Shown in pieces: positions 1 through 10,320 of a stretch of DNA of 64,000 nt. Location: positions 1,565,895-1,629,894 of the forward strand of contig OX442424.1 of the NCBI GenBank assembly GCA_949361645.1. Reading direction: 5' to 3'. The translations under genes and the position numbers were made by a program. Numbering within the stretch: position 1 is the stretch's first letter; each line of letters opens with the position of its first letter. A model generated the notes under the pieces. The model searched no databases, was not told where the DNA came from, and saw nothing but the letters and a program-made list of their open reading frames with translations. Origin of the DNA: Spongilla lacustris. Lineage: Eukaryota > Porifera > Demospongiae > Spongillida > Spongillidae.

Positions 1-138
1 GGGCTATGGGACCATGGAGGGGAGGGCTATGGGACCATGGAGGGGAGGGCTATGGGACCATGGAGGACAGGGCTATGGGACCATGGAGGGGAGGGCTATG
101 GGACCATGGAGGGAAGGGCTATGGGACTGCCATGGAGG
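1..138. repeat. 23-bp minisatellite at left edge
   Basis: Successive GGGCTAT motifs begin at 1, 24, 47, 70, 93 and 116, giving a 23-bp period for about 5.5 copies with small changes in the fourth and last units. It lies in the intron following exon 5 of the S28 peptidase gene. The short open frames across it are low-complexity translations. Confidence 0.85.
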
Positions 139-161
139 ATAGGACTAGTCCCCTGCCTTAC

Positions 162-1372
162 CTCAAACGCTGTGTTGTCTCTATTGTACTGGACAACATC
201 TTCAAAGATACCAATAAGATTTCCTGCCAACTGCCTGACATCATCCATGCTCTTAAGAGGAGGGACAACACTATGGGACAGGAGAAGTAGGTGGAGTGAG
301 GCCAAGGATGGAGAGGGGAGGAGGAGAGGAGAGGAGAGGAGGAGGAGGAAAGGAGGAGAGGAGGAGAGGAGGAGGAGGAGGAAAGGAGGAGAGGAGGAGG
401 AAAGGAGGAGAGGAGGAGGAGGAAAGGAGGAGAGGAGGAGAGGAGGAGGAGGAGGAAAGGAGGAGAGGAGGAGGAGGAAAGGAGGAGAGGAGGAGAGGAA
501 GAGGAGGAGGAAAGGAGGAGAGGAGGAGGAAAGGAGGAGAGGAGGAGGAGGAAAGGAGGAGAGGAGGAGAGGAGGAGGAGGAGGAAAGGAGGAGTTGAGG
601 AGGAGGAAAGGAGGAGAGGAGGAGAGGAGGAGGAGGAGGAAAGGAGGAGTTGAGGAGGAGGAGGAGAGGAGCGGAGAGAATTGGGAAGGGGGAGAAGGAG
701 AGGTGTAAGTTGTGCACGCTGATTCCAAGATCTCAGCCATACAAAAATTGCTCGTCAGCCAGAGGCCATCCGTGGTCATCCTCCAGCATCTTATCCAGCT
801 CCGTTATAGCAACTTGTATGTTTTCATTGCACTGGTCCCCTGTGGTGACATTAAATATATGGCAGGTAGGCAGTGGGGGGGGGGGAGAAATGTGGGAGAC
901 AAGGTAAGCATTAAATAGGATAGGACATCATGGTGGATGGAGCACATAGAAGTTCAAACATTTGGAGAGGTGCAACAAAATCACAGGAGACAATAGAGTA
1001 ATTAAAGGAGTCAAGTGACAGAAAATTGCCAGGTTTCCACAAGAAAAGAAAGAAAGAATTCACAACCTTGCTTGGTGACGGCAAGTGATGCCTTGACCAC
1101 CTCCAGGTACTGGTAGAAGTTCAACTCAGCCAAAACAGGACCACTGGATGCCACAGCGCCCACAACAATCCCAGGATATAGTATCCTCATCCAAGCGGAG
1201 AGAGCACCTTATGTCACACAATACAGCCGACATGGGAGCCAGGTACCACGTGCATACCATAGTAGCAGAGTGAGAGGAGAGAAATTGATAGAGGGAGGGA
1301 GGGGGGGAAAGAGAAGGAAGAGGAAGGGAGGGAAAGAGGGAGGGAGGGAGAAAGTGAGACAGGGAGAGTAAC

Positions 1373-1403
<31 letters not shown>

Positions 1404-2133
1404 GAAAGAGAGAAATTGATAAAAGAGGGAGGGAGAAAGAGAGTGATGGAGAGAGAGAGAGGGAAAAATAGAGAGCGAGAGTGGTCAAGTTGCGAGCGCG
1501 GGAAACAGGCCCTCACAAGAAGCACTCACGTGCGCACATACCTGAGTATGACCCCCCAAAGACAACCCACTTAACGGAGATGCTCATCTTGTACTTGGCA
1601 GCGATGAAACTGTAGAAGCTGGCCGCATCGGCCAGGGCCTGCCGACTGCTGAGGTACTTGATGTTGGGAAGAGACGTATCGGGTGTAGGGTGACTCTCTC
1701 CATAGTATCTGCAACATTGTCAATTAGAAGCGTGAAACATACGGTTTCTTTACTTTACAAAAAATACATTCATTTGTAGGCCTACATGTAGTACTTACCT
1801 GTGTTCCAGCATAATGACCATGGCTCCGTATTTCTGCGCGTTCAGCATTACCTCAGTGTCAGCTACCAGCCACGTCGGATTGGCTGGGCCCTCTCCGCCC
1901 AGCATAAGGAACACGGGTCCCGTCTGCGTCCAGAACGAATCGTTCACAAAGTAGCGCTGCTCCCACGTGGTCGTGCAATTGGCATCGAAGTGGTCCAAGA
2001 GCTGATTGTACCAGGACGGGGAGGGGAGGACGGCATCCTTCGGCACGGGCGGCCCCCGCAGGGGGACGGCTGTCACAAACGTGCAGAAGTTTGCAATTGA
2101 AACGAGGAACAGTACAGTACTAGTAGCCGTCAT
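162..2133 (-). CDS. S28 serine carboxypeptidase (PRCP/PRSS16-like), 5' five exons, partial
   Basis: This looks like a secreted or lysosomal serine peptidase of family S28, which cleaves after proline or acts in peptide processing. Exons read on the minus strand are 2133-1799, 1708-1542, 1207-1067, 839-743 and 270-162. Each is bounded by AG/GT and the phases join without a stop. The start at 2133 is chosen because a hydrophobic signal peptide of about 22 residues follows directly. Family hallmarks are QLLDHF, GPVFLMLGGEGP, LEHRYYGES spanning the first splice, the nucleophile motif GGSYSG spanning the second, YPGIVVGAVASSGPVLAELN, and FEDVVQYNRDN in exon 5. The catalytic Asp and His exons must lie beyond position 1. 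The introns carry long purine/pyrimidine tracts (296-700 and 1267-1487). Family assignment is firm; the choice between the PRCP and PRSS16 branches is not. Confidence 0.86.
296..700. repeat. (GGA)n-type purine tract in S28 intron 4
   Basis: About 400 bp of almost pure purine on the plus strand is built from AGGAGGAGAGG-like blocks and AAAGG spacers in a nested tandem pattern. In the S28 transcript (minus strand) this is a pyrimidine tract in intron 4. Long open frames on both strands here (arginine/glutamate- or serine/proline-rich) are products of the three-base period, not genes. Confidence 0.85.
1267..1487. repeat. (GA)n/GGGA purine tract in S28 intron 2
   Basis: A purine-rich microsatellite of GAGA and GGGAGGGA runs lies between S28 exons 2 and 3. 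The overlapping leucine/serine-rich minus-strand frames are low-complexity. Confidence 0.85.
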
Positions 2134-3965
2134 TTTGCAGTGTGCGTATGTGTTAATTGGGAACGAGAGCGAGTCATGTGGACTACACTGCCCCTCCCCC
2201 AATGGGAATGAATAAACTCGAGTATTGCTCTGTCACTAAAATGTAACACTTCTGTGACAAAATATTTTGGCCAACATGCAAACTCCATACAGAATCAACC
2301 AACATGAGAATAACGGAAGAAAGTGGCTACATGTACATGTATAATAATATATGCGGCGCTAATATTTTATTGCATGAAATTTTAAATACTGTAAGTACCG
2401 ATTTATTCATGCGATAAATATTCGTGCCGCAACCTTGCTGAACGCGCTTTGTCTCATAAAAGGACGAAAGTGAGAATCAGATGCAACTGAACTGTTGAGT
2501 GTATTATATTATAAGAGTTGCGTTGTGCAGATTAATTTGAGGGATACTTATTATACATGTATCCGGTATGTAAATTCACATACCTGTTTATGTATCACCA
2601 AGGTTACCATACCAACAAAAATAATCACTACCCTTTAAATCTCCAGCCCAGCATCGAAAGGACTCTAATCATACTAGCAATGTTATTTTGTGTGTGTCTA
2701 GACATTTGTAAACTGCTATATTCAGCTTGCCAGTGTGTGTTTACTGATCAGTCCCCCCAACAATTTTACCCCCCCAGGGGATGATTTTCTATTGGTGAAC
2801 TTGGGGTGGTGATGCTTGTGATGAAGCACAGCCACCCAGAGTTTAGAGTCAGAGATGAAGCATTCCAAATGAGATACAAGAAAGGGTGACAAACTGTCAA
2901 CCAAAGATTTGGCCCTGTTTTTGTAGCCAAAACATGTGGGGAAACACATAAAAAGTTATTGGTCTTTTAAAAGTTCGATCAGATCAGTTAGTGAAGGTGA
3001 CACTGGTGATATAGTATCAAGACAGACCTCATGATATCAGATCAGCAGATGATAGCATTATATCTGTACATTCATATATACTAATATACCAGTTTGAAAC
3101 TGTTCATTTGGATTTGAGCACATCATACATGGATCTGGGTATGCCTACTGTGTCACACTGAGTATAAATGTGTGTCCTCCTTGTGGGGCACATACAGCAT
3201 ATTAGGTAGCATAATTCTTAATATATATATATATTGCAAAAAAAAAACTTTGGCACTGTATGTATTGATATGATTGAGGCATTGTTAAATAAACGCACAA
3301 CAAACTCGTGTGAAATAAAAGTGTAATGTACAGTAATGAGTTAATTTTTGTGGATTTGTGTATTTGGATCCTGATCAGTAAGCGGGTAGTTATTCAGAGG
3401 GAGGATAAGCTAATATTCCGATTTTCCTTGATAGTGGAATACCCATGTAAAAAATTACGGAACACCGGCAGCCTTTCAGATTTACCGGGCTGTATTCATC
3501 GATTATGCACTTGTACAATTGTAATTGTAAGTCAGAAAACCAGGATGACCAGACCATATTGTCTAACCATAGATATAACAACATCTATGGTCTAATGAAA
3601 TCGTTGATTTGAGCATGCACTGCCCATTGGCATTGATTGATATACATGTATAGTGGCAGCAGACCTTGGCCCGATGTCTACTGATGCATGGTGTAGTACT
3701 GAGGTCATTACCACACATGAGCATCCAAATTAATGTCATCCCCTGCATGGCATACGGACCGCCTCCTCACAGCTCATTTACAGTTGATCCACATGAACTT
3801 GTTGGCCAATATTGCGAAACCCTTGAAAAGCTTATGGATTTGAAAAGAACGACTCACTCTCAGTCACTTGAAAGGCCTCGGGTGGTGGTACAATAATCAT
3901 AAACCCTATATAGACCCTATTAAATAGCATGCAGGCAGGTGGGGGTAGTGGGGTGGAGCAGTTTT
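2134..3965. other. Non-coding region upstream of S28 gene
   Basis: About 1.8 kb of AT-rich sequence holds the presumed S28 promoter at its left end and no supported gene. Visible items are an AT/poly-A stretch near 3220-3247 and a small inverted repeat (ACCATAGAT/ATCTATGGT) at about 3567-3592. No TATA or initiator element is distinctive enough to call. Confidence 0.5.
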
Positions 3966-4530
3966 AATACAGAGCATTCAGAGCAATATGGCAGCTTTGA
4001 GTAACTTGGCAAACCCGAATAGATTAATTTCAACGCATCTTAAATCTTTGACCTCTCAACTACATCCCAATGATCCCATCAGGTGGAAAATCGTGTTCAT
4101 AGCCTGAACAGTTCAAATATTATGTTTTAAAAAGGAAAGGAAAAAAAACAACAAAAAAACATTTTCTTGCCTATGGTTCCACCTATATCTAAAATTACCA
4201 CTGGAGATCATCAGGCAATGTATGGTCCCTCCCCTTCCACAGGGTCTTGCACAACTAGTTGAAGCCAAGCATTAGCACACAAGACAAGCCTCACTTAAAC
4301 ACCTCAGATGCCATCATGGAAAAAAAAAATCCAATAGCTTGTCTATATTCTAATATATCAAGGCAGTAGCCGAGGTGGGGTGTGTTCAACAATGCCCCCC
4401 ATGGGTCAGCCACCATATTAATTAATGGTACAATATTGTTTTGGCGGTATTTTAATTAATAAGGCTCTTGGTATGAATAGGTTAGTATATTTAATGTTGA
4501 GTGGTACTGCATGGCAGCCCTCAAGTGTGG
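3966..4530 (+). repeat. Dispersed repeat, copy 1 (arrangement a-b)
   Basis: A left half (about 3966-4172) is related in direct orientation to about 12380-12585. A right half (about 4176-4530) is related in inverted orientation to about 12670-13045. Shared landmarks include ATACAGAGCATTCAGAGC, the GATTAATT stretch, and the block around GGTGGGGTGTGTTCAACA. No coding sequence or clear terminal repeats are seen. It is probably a non-autonomous mobile element or a segmental duplicate. Confidence 0.7.
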
Positions 4531-4795
4531 CAAGGCAGAGTGTTGTTCGGGAAGATGAAGAACTGCTTACAGATTCTGATAGATGCACACCACACATGTG
4601 TTGTTGTTGTGGCCTATATAATGAACATATGTATTGGTACTACTAGATGTGGTACTATAGGTGAAGGGAGCTCCGAACTTCCTGAGGTTCCTTCTCATTC
4701 GCGACAAACCTTGCAATAACCAAGTATAGGCAGTGATGTCCAATGTGCCAGGGTACTCCTTATTCCAATGGCTGCCCTCTCTCTCCTTTTCAGGC

Positions 4796-4976
4796 AGGCA
4801 TCTGGACACAAGCCAGCTCCCTTGTGAAGGAGTTTACAGCTCTTCTGAGAAGGACTCTTCATGCCACCAAGATGCATGCCAGGGAAGAGGTAGTGAAGAA
4901 GGAGCAGGCCCTGATGGAGTGTGTACCACAGGGAGAACCTGAGCCAGTGGTTACAGTGGAAAGTGTCAGGAGATAA
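4796..4976 (+). CDS. Candidate 3' terminal exon, unknown protein
   Basis: A strong polypyrimidine tract with CAG (about 4777-4795) precedes an open frame that ends at a TAA at 4974-4976. It encodes about 59 residues, mostly charged (RTLHATKMHAREEVVKKEQ then VPQGEPEPVV), consistent with a helical tail. No upstream exon could be joined with confidence and no family is recognised. It may be the last exon of an unrecognised gene or a chance frame. Confidence 0.25.
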
Positions 4977-6118
4977 GATGAACAGCAGGTCAGTTATGTA
5001 ACTGCATTAGGGAGAGAAGTGAGGTGACTGGGCAGAGGTCAGGTGGGAGCAATGGAGGTCAGGCAGGTGGGGTGGTCTTTTGTGTTGGTTTAGACTGTGT
5101 GACTTTATCCAATGGTCTTTCCCTTCTTATTTCCATAGGCACTTCATGTTGCCTTGCATTGACTTGACATGATAGAGTGTGTACTGGTTCATGTATATGT
5201 AGAGGAGCTATTAGAGACTGCCAAATAGGAATATTAATTACTTTAAAAATGTGGTGTCAGTGCGTGTGTGTGTGTGTGTGTCACAAAAGTTATGTTTCGC
5301 TCTGGGGTTATATCTCTGGTGTGTCTAGTAGAGCTGGACGCGTAGACAGGAATAAATAATTAGGTCTTAGGCTTAGGGTCATGCCTGTCATGCAAAGCAC
5401 ACTTCTGACCCAACTTGCACCTGGGGAATGAGTCCGGTGTCAAATTACACCCCGATACCATCTGTACACTCTTCATTGAGAGAAACCCGTGAAATTAATT
5501 GAAGCACTAGGTGCATTCGGCGCCATACTCCAGCCCTGGTCCAGCAGGCTGCAAGGGGGAGGGGGGGGGGCCTCCCTTTATGGAAAGGGACATGATTTTC
5601 TCCTTCAGTGCAACTTGTAGCTGTGGCCTCTGATGCCTGTTGGGGAAACGCTGTGAGGGTTACCTGTGGTTGGTCTTCTTCTGATGTTTCAAAGTTAACC
5701 ACTGGGTTTTAAAAATATAGATACATGTATATCTCAATGTAAAAAATGTATTGCTGATGAGTACCTTCAAACAGTAAACGTACGATTTAGAATATAAAAT
5801 AAGATGTATGCACTTATTGAATTAAACACAAGGTATCTAATGAGATGTACAACCAGCAATTTAGTATTAAAAAAAGAATTATGAAATTACATGTAAGCAT
5901 TCTAATATCATAGATAAACATGTACATTTACCAGAGAATTTCCGGTGCTAAAGAATGTAGGTCTGTGATATTGAACGCATAAGATCACTTAATGGGAATA
6001 CATATTCCTCAGCATCAAATCTAATTCTATGCCTATATTCTGTCCGGTAGTTCATTGCCAAATAACAAATAAACACCCACACATGTACATCAGCTATAAG
6101 TCAACCATATGTGCCACG
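4977..6118. other. Non-coding region between candidate exon and TRIM pseudogene
   Basis: There is a short GT run near 5264-5280 and a G-run at about 5557-5570. An 85-codon minus-strand frame at 5445-5702 has no recognisable domain or splice context. Nothing else is supported. Confidence 0.5.
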
Positions 6119-8271
6119 TCACTGTAGCCTGTACTTCAGCACACTACTAGTACCATTAATTGGAACATAAAGACTACCCCTTAGAGGATCTAGTGCCAAT
6201 CTACGTGGTTTGTTCAGGTTCCCTACTGTGTGGATCTTCTGTCCTTTGGATCAAAGATGGAGAAGCAGCCTCCATCAAGCTGTAACCTTCTTTATCAACT
6301 GCTACTCCTGATGGATTCTTTAGATTTCCATATGATCTGACATAAGTACCTTCACGTGTGAAGATTTTGATGGTGTCTGAACCACCAGCTGCAACGCGAA
6401 TATTTCCTTGTTGGTTTAAGACCAGATCCAGTACCATCTATGGTCCATAACCAGTCACCATATTGACTGAATACTTGAACCCTGTTCTTGTACATGTCAG
6501 AGACAATCACTCTGTTCTTTGAGTCTACAACAACCCCACGTGGAAACCTGAACTGTCCCTGACCTGATCCTTCCTTACCAAACTTATGAAGGAACTTACC
6601 TCCTGTTGTCAGCTTCTGTATGCGATGATTACCATAGTCAGCAATATACATCACCTCTCCTATGATGGATATGCCAAGTGGTTTGTTAAATTGACCATTA
6701 CCACTCCCATATCTACCAAAGGTGTTCTTCAGGTGACCACTTAGATCAAACACATACATGTGGTGATCATAACTGCCCACATAGATATCTCCATTCTCAT
6801 GGATGGCAACACATGATGGATCCTTTAAATTGATGGCTTGCTGGACATCACATAATGAGGGATAATCACTCTTCACCTCTAGGTCATAAGGACTCCCCTG
6901 TACATGATGACCATCCACTGTGATGAGGAGCTGGTGAGGACCAGCAGTCTGAGGGGTGAGGGTGATGGTGTAGGTACCATCCACATGGTCCTCCACCTGA
7001 CTCAAGACAACTGCTCCATCATGTGACTTGGGCCTCAGCTCAGCCTTCACCTGCAGACCACCACATGGGTACCTCTCTCCCTTTGATGTCTTGGTCACCA
7101 CTTTAACATGTACTTTCTATTCACTTCGGGTACTAACTTAAAAGCACATGTACATTCAGAAGGGGATGTAGATAGGTCCACAACTGTACCAAATTTAGAT
7201 AGTACTTTGACAAGAAGGGCTGACTGCAAAGTGGCAGATAGGTAGCTGTGTGGATTTGGAGTGAGGGTCATTATTTTCTCCACCTTCTTGAGGGTGGCAT
7301 TCAGTTGAGTGGGTACCAGACCTCCCAGAGCTACCACCTCATGGTCAGTGTGTGTCTGGAGGATGTGGGAGGTCACCTCAGAGTAGTGACTAATGTCATG
7401 TTGGATCTTCTCAAACTGCTCCTTCTGAAGGGTCAGAGATGTTGCCTTGGAGAGTGCAATGGTTTCCAACTCCATCAACAACACTTTCTTTCTTTCCTCC
7501 AATGTCTCCATCAGTTGCTTAAAGGTCTGTATGATGGCCAGTTTAGCTTCTTGTTTGGACATCTCTACCTGTTGCATCATCTTCTTATTGGCATCAATGG
7601 CACCAGCCAATGTTGATACAACCTCTTGTGCACATTGAAGTGTCCCTCTCATTTCATCTCTATCAGCTTCTGCAACAGTGGACAGCTCAGTGATGTTGTG
7701 GTCTTTGTGAACTGCTATGCCACAGAGTTGATAGGCTAAACAGCTGCAAGTCTTACAGTAGAAATCCAATTCTTGTTTCTTGTGTTTTGGATGAGAGCAG
7801 TGATGCTCTGTTGGTTTTATGAGTGTTGGTAGCAGTGTGGCTGACTCCCTGTCCAGTCCTATCATATTGTGCTGGGACAGAGGTATAGCACGATTGTGAC
7901 ATTCATGGCCAAATGTGCACATGAACATGTGACATGAGCAACAGAATACAACTGCAGGATCATTGAATCCTTGTATACAAGGTACAAGACACTCCAGAGC
8001 TACTGGCAAATTTGGACATGTACCCAGCAACTTCCATATCAAATCCAAGATGGAGGTTCTGAGGGAAAGCACTGGCCCCTCCCACTGGGATGGGAACATT
8101 TTTTAGACAGGTGGGACACTGAAGGCTTTTCTGAGGTCCAACCTTCTCCATCTCCTTGTGAAGGCACAGACAACAGAAGGAGTGCAGACATGGTAGTATT
8201 CTTGGGTCACTGAAGGGCCCAGAGCACATCTGACAGGTCACATGATGTGGAAGGCAATCCTTTGTAGTCAT
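6119..8271 (-). pseudogene. TRIM-NHL (TRIM2/3-like) RING E3 ligase, frameshifted
   Basis: The domain order of a TRIM-NHL ubiquitin ligase is complete but spread over shifted frames. From the ATG at 8271 come a RING (CQMC, LPCLHSFCCLC, CPTC) and then LPQNL-like linker sequence. A one-base loss follows near 7985. Next are B-boxes (VFCCSCHMFMC, then HHCSHPKHKKQELDFYCKTC), a coiled coil, and a second one-base loss near 7108 after EVNRK. Then come a filamin/Ig repeat (GTYTITLTPQTAGPHQLLI) and NHL repeats (GNGQFNKPLGISI, GQGQFRFPRGVVVDS). Near 6432 a blade segment is missing with a frame change. At least two further shifts lie at 6200-6280. The frame reading KIHTVGNLNKP ends near SVLKYRLQ and a stop at 6119-6121. 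Homology therefore covers the whole gene. Either it is a young pseudogene or the assembly has indel errors. Confidence 0.8.
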
Positions 8272-8491
8272 TCTACAGACAAAAAGCAGTGCTAAAAATA
8301 CATAAGCTTCAGGGCAATGGCCACACTATAATAAGTGGTCATGGCTATAAGCCGGCACCCTTCCCGCTTAAGTATAGGGGGTATGGCTAATAACCCATTG
8401 CCATGTCATTATCATGTTATTTCATCTCTGAATATTTTTGTTCAGAAAAAGCGGCACAAAAATAACTGTGCTGTCGTGGACTACAGTAACC
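8272..8491. promoter_or_regulatory. Shared divergent upstream region, TRIM pseudogene and kinase
   Basis: Only 220 bp separate the ATG of the minus-strand TRIM-NHL pseudogene from the kinase ATG on the plus strand. A likely splice acceptor (GTCTGTAG just before the TRIM ATG) suggests that a TRIM 5' UTR intron extends into this gap. TTCAG at 8441-8445 could be an acceptor for the kinase first coding exon. No core promoter element is clear. Confidence 0.35.
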
Positions 8492-9673
8492 ATGTCAGCC
8501 TTCTTTTGGGACCATTTGGCAATGAAAAAATTAGCTGAAACAGAAGCGGTATTGAGCAGAGAAGAGAATTTAAGCCAACAATACAAAGCAGAACGTGACC
8601 AGACCACAAGGGAGCATCTGCAAACAAAGATGGAACTACAGCAGGCAATGGAAAAGCACCATTTGACAACGAAAAAATTAGCTGAAACAGAAGAAAAGTT
8701 AAGCAAAGAAGAGATTTTAAGCCAACAATACAAAGTAGATTGTGAACAGACCAGGAGGGAACATCAGCAAACAAAGATGGAGCTACAGCAGGCTAGAAGG
8801 GAACTTGAAGCCCTCAGAGATGAACACTCCAAGTGCAGGACAATCTGGATAGTACCACGTCATCAAGTAACAGTGCTGGATACAACCTTAGGAGGAGGGG
8901 CATGGGGGTATGTTAGGGTAGGAAGTTTCAAAGGTCAACAGGTTGCTGTCAAATGTATTTATGAATCCATCATCACCAAAGATACAATCAAGCGAGTGTA
9001 TCGTGAGATCTTTACAATGGCCCAAGTACACCACCCCAACCTGGTGCAGTTCATAGCAGCTGTGCTGGATGACCAGGGAGGACCCATGATCATCACTGAG
9101 CTGTTGGACACCACACTGAGGAAGGCCTATGAGGACAGCCTCCTTAAACCTGGTCTGGACCAGTGTGTGGACATACTCTGTGATGTAGCCTCTGCCCTCA
9201 GCTACCTCCATGAGCTTGAAGCACCCATCATCCACAGAGATGTGAGCTCAAACAATGTTCTCTTAAAGGCCATGGCACAAGACAAGTGGAAAGCCAAGCT
9301 ATCAGACTTTGGGTCAGCCAATTGGGCCAAACGGGCCTCAACCATGGGGGAGGGAGCCATTGTGTACACAGCCCCAGAGGCCTTCCCTCTTCACCCATCA
9401 CTCCATCACACATCCCCACCCCCTCAGACCACCAAGATTGATGTATACAGTTATGGGATATTACTATGTGAGGTTGTGTTGAGGAGGTTCCCAGACCCTG
9501 CCCATCTCCAGGAGTCACAGGAGGAGCTGAAGGCCAAGCATGTCCACCTTCACTCAGTGATGGTACGGTGTACCCATGTTGACCCTGTACAACGGCCCTC
9601 AATGGCAGATGTTCTTAATGATCTAGGTAGTGTAAATAGAACATGGAATGAAACAATGCAGCTTATAGAATAA
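8492..9673 (+). CDS. Coiled-coil protein kinase (TKL/RLK-like), copy 1
   Basis: An intact frame of about 393 codons encodes a protein kinase that should transfer phosphate from ATP to Ser/Thr (or Tyr) residues. Its start is taken at the first ATG at 8492; an in-frame stop lies at 8429-8431. The N-terminal third is a heptad-like coiled coil with two imperfect repeats (KKLAETE..LS.EE.LSQQYK). The kinase domain begins near residue 125. It shows GGGAWGYV (glycine loop), VAVKCI (ATP-binding Lys), HRDVSSNNVLL (catalytic loop), DFGSANW (metal-binding), the APE motif and QRPSM near the end. The HRDxSSNN form resembles TKL and receptor-like kinases more than tyrosine kinases. The catalytic residues are all present. 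A near-identical paralogue lies at 41.9-42.9 kb. Substrate and pathway cannot be told from sequence. Confidence 0.85.
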   Translation: MSAFFWDHLAMKKLAETEAVLSREENLSQQYKAERDQTTREHLQTKMELQQAMEKHHLTTKKLAETEEKLSKEEILSQQYKVDCEQTRREHQQTKMELQQARRELEALRDEHSKCRTIWIVPRHQVTVLDTTLGGGAWGYVRVGSFKGQQVAVKCIYESIITKDTIKRVYREIFTMAQVHHPNLVQFIAAVLDDQGGPMIITELLDTTLRKAYEDSLLKPGLDQCVDILCDVASALSYLHELEAPIIHRDVSSNNVLLKAMAQDKWKAKLSDFGSANWAKRASTMGEGAIVYTAPEAFPLHPSLHHTSPPPQTTKIDVYSYGILLCEVVLRRFPDPAHLQESQEELKAKHVHLHSVMVRCTHVDPVQRPSMADVLNDLGSVNRTWNETMQLIE

Positions 9674-10320
9674 TGGTTACTGTTAGATGTTAGCTGAATG
9701 TGTTAACTTGATCTCATTTAGTGCTAGTACATTATGTACATGTAAGGTTCTATGAAATGTATGGGCAGAAGTGATGAAGTAAGATTTTGTGGCTTTACAC
9801 ACACACACACATACACATATGCACACAATGTAGAAAGCTTAGGAGGGGCACTGTTCCAATTGAGTAACAAGTCCTCCAATAATGATGCTCATCTGAGATG
9901 GCAGTGATGTACACCAGGGATACATATCGGTTACATTGGTTGACTGAAACGGTATGGACTCAATTTTATTGTTGTACATGTGGTATTTAGTAGTTAATAA
10001 AGAGGTGCCATTGTGCAATTATTAACACGTCATTAAGCAAAATGTTTAATTCATGCTCTTCACAGGAGGAGAGGTGTAGGATGGGGAAAAAGGGAATGTT
10101 GTATAAATTGATGGTCACCTATTGGTGTGGGTTTAAAATGAGCCCCAAATATTTTCTTTGTACATGGAGGGTGTGGCTGACTATTGAAGAAAACCAAACA
10201 GGCAAATGACAGTCACGAGCCTTCTGCCCTGGCCAGCACTAATAGCATGAGGAGAACCATTTGGAATTATAAATGTTAATGGTATGTGCATATATGCATA
10301 CATATACTCGTACACATATT
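8692..10320 (+). repeat. Segmental duplication, copy 1 (kinase plus 3' flank)
   Basis: Kinase sequence and about 600 bp of 3' flank are repeated in direct orientation at about 41909-43510. Flank landmarks present in both include GGCAAATGACAG and AGCATGAGGAGAACCATTTG. Copy 1 has one copy of the GAGATGGCAGTGATG motif where copy 2 has an expanded array. Confidence 0.85.

Noticed and set aside
96..779. Long overlapping open frames on both strands, up to 227 codons
   Set aside because: They are translations of the GGA-type purine tract and only coincidentally include S28 exon 5 at one end; composition is serine/proline/leucine or arginine/glutamate repeats.
8888..9602. Minus-strand frames opposite both kinase copies
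   Set aside because: They are antisense shadows of the kinase coding sequence, duplicated along with it at 42096-42810.
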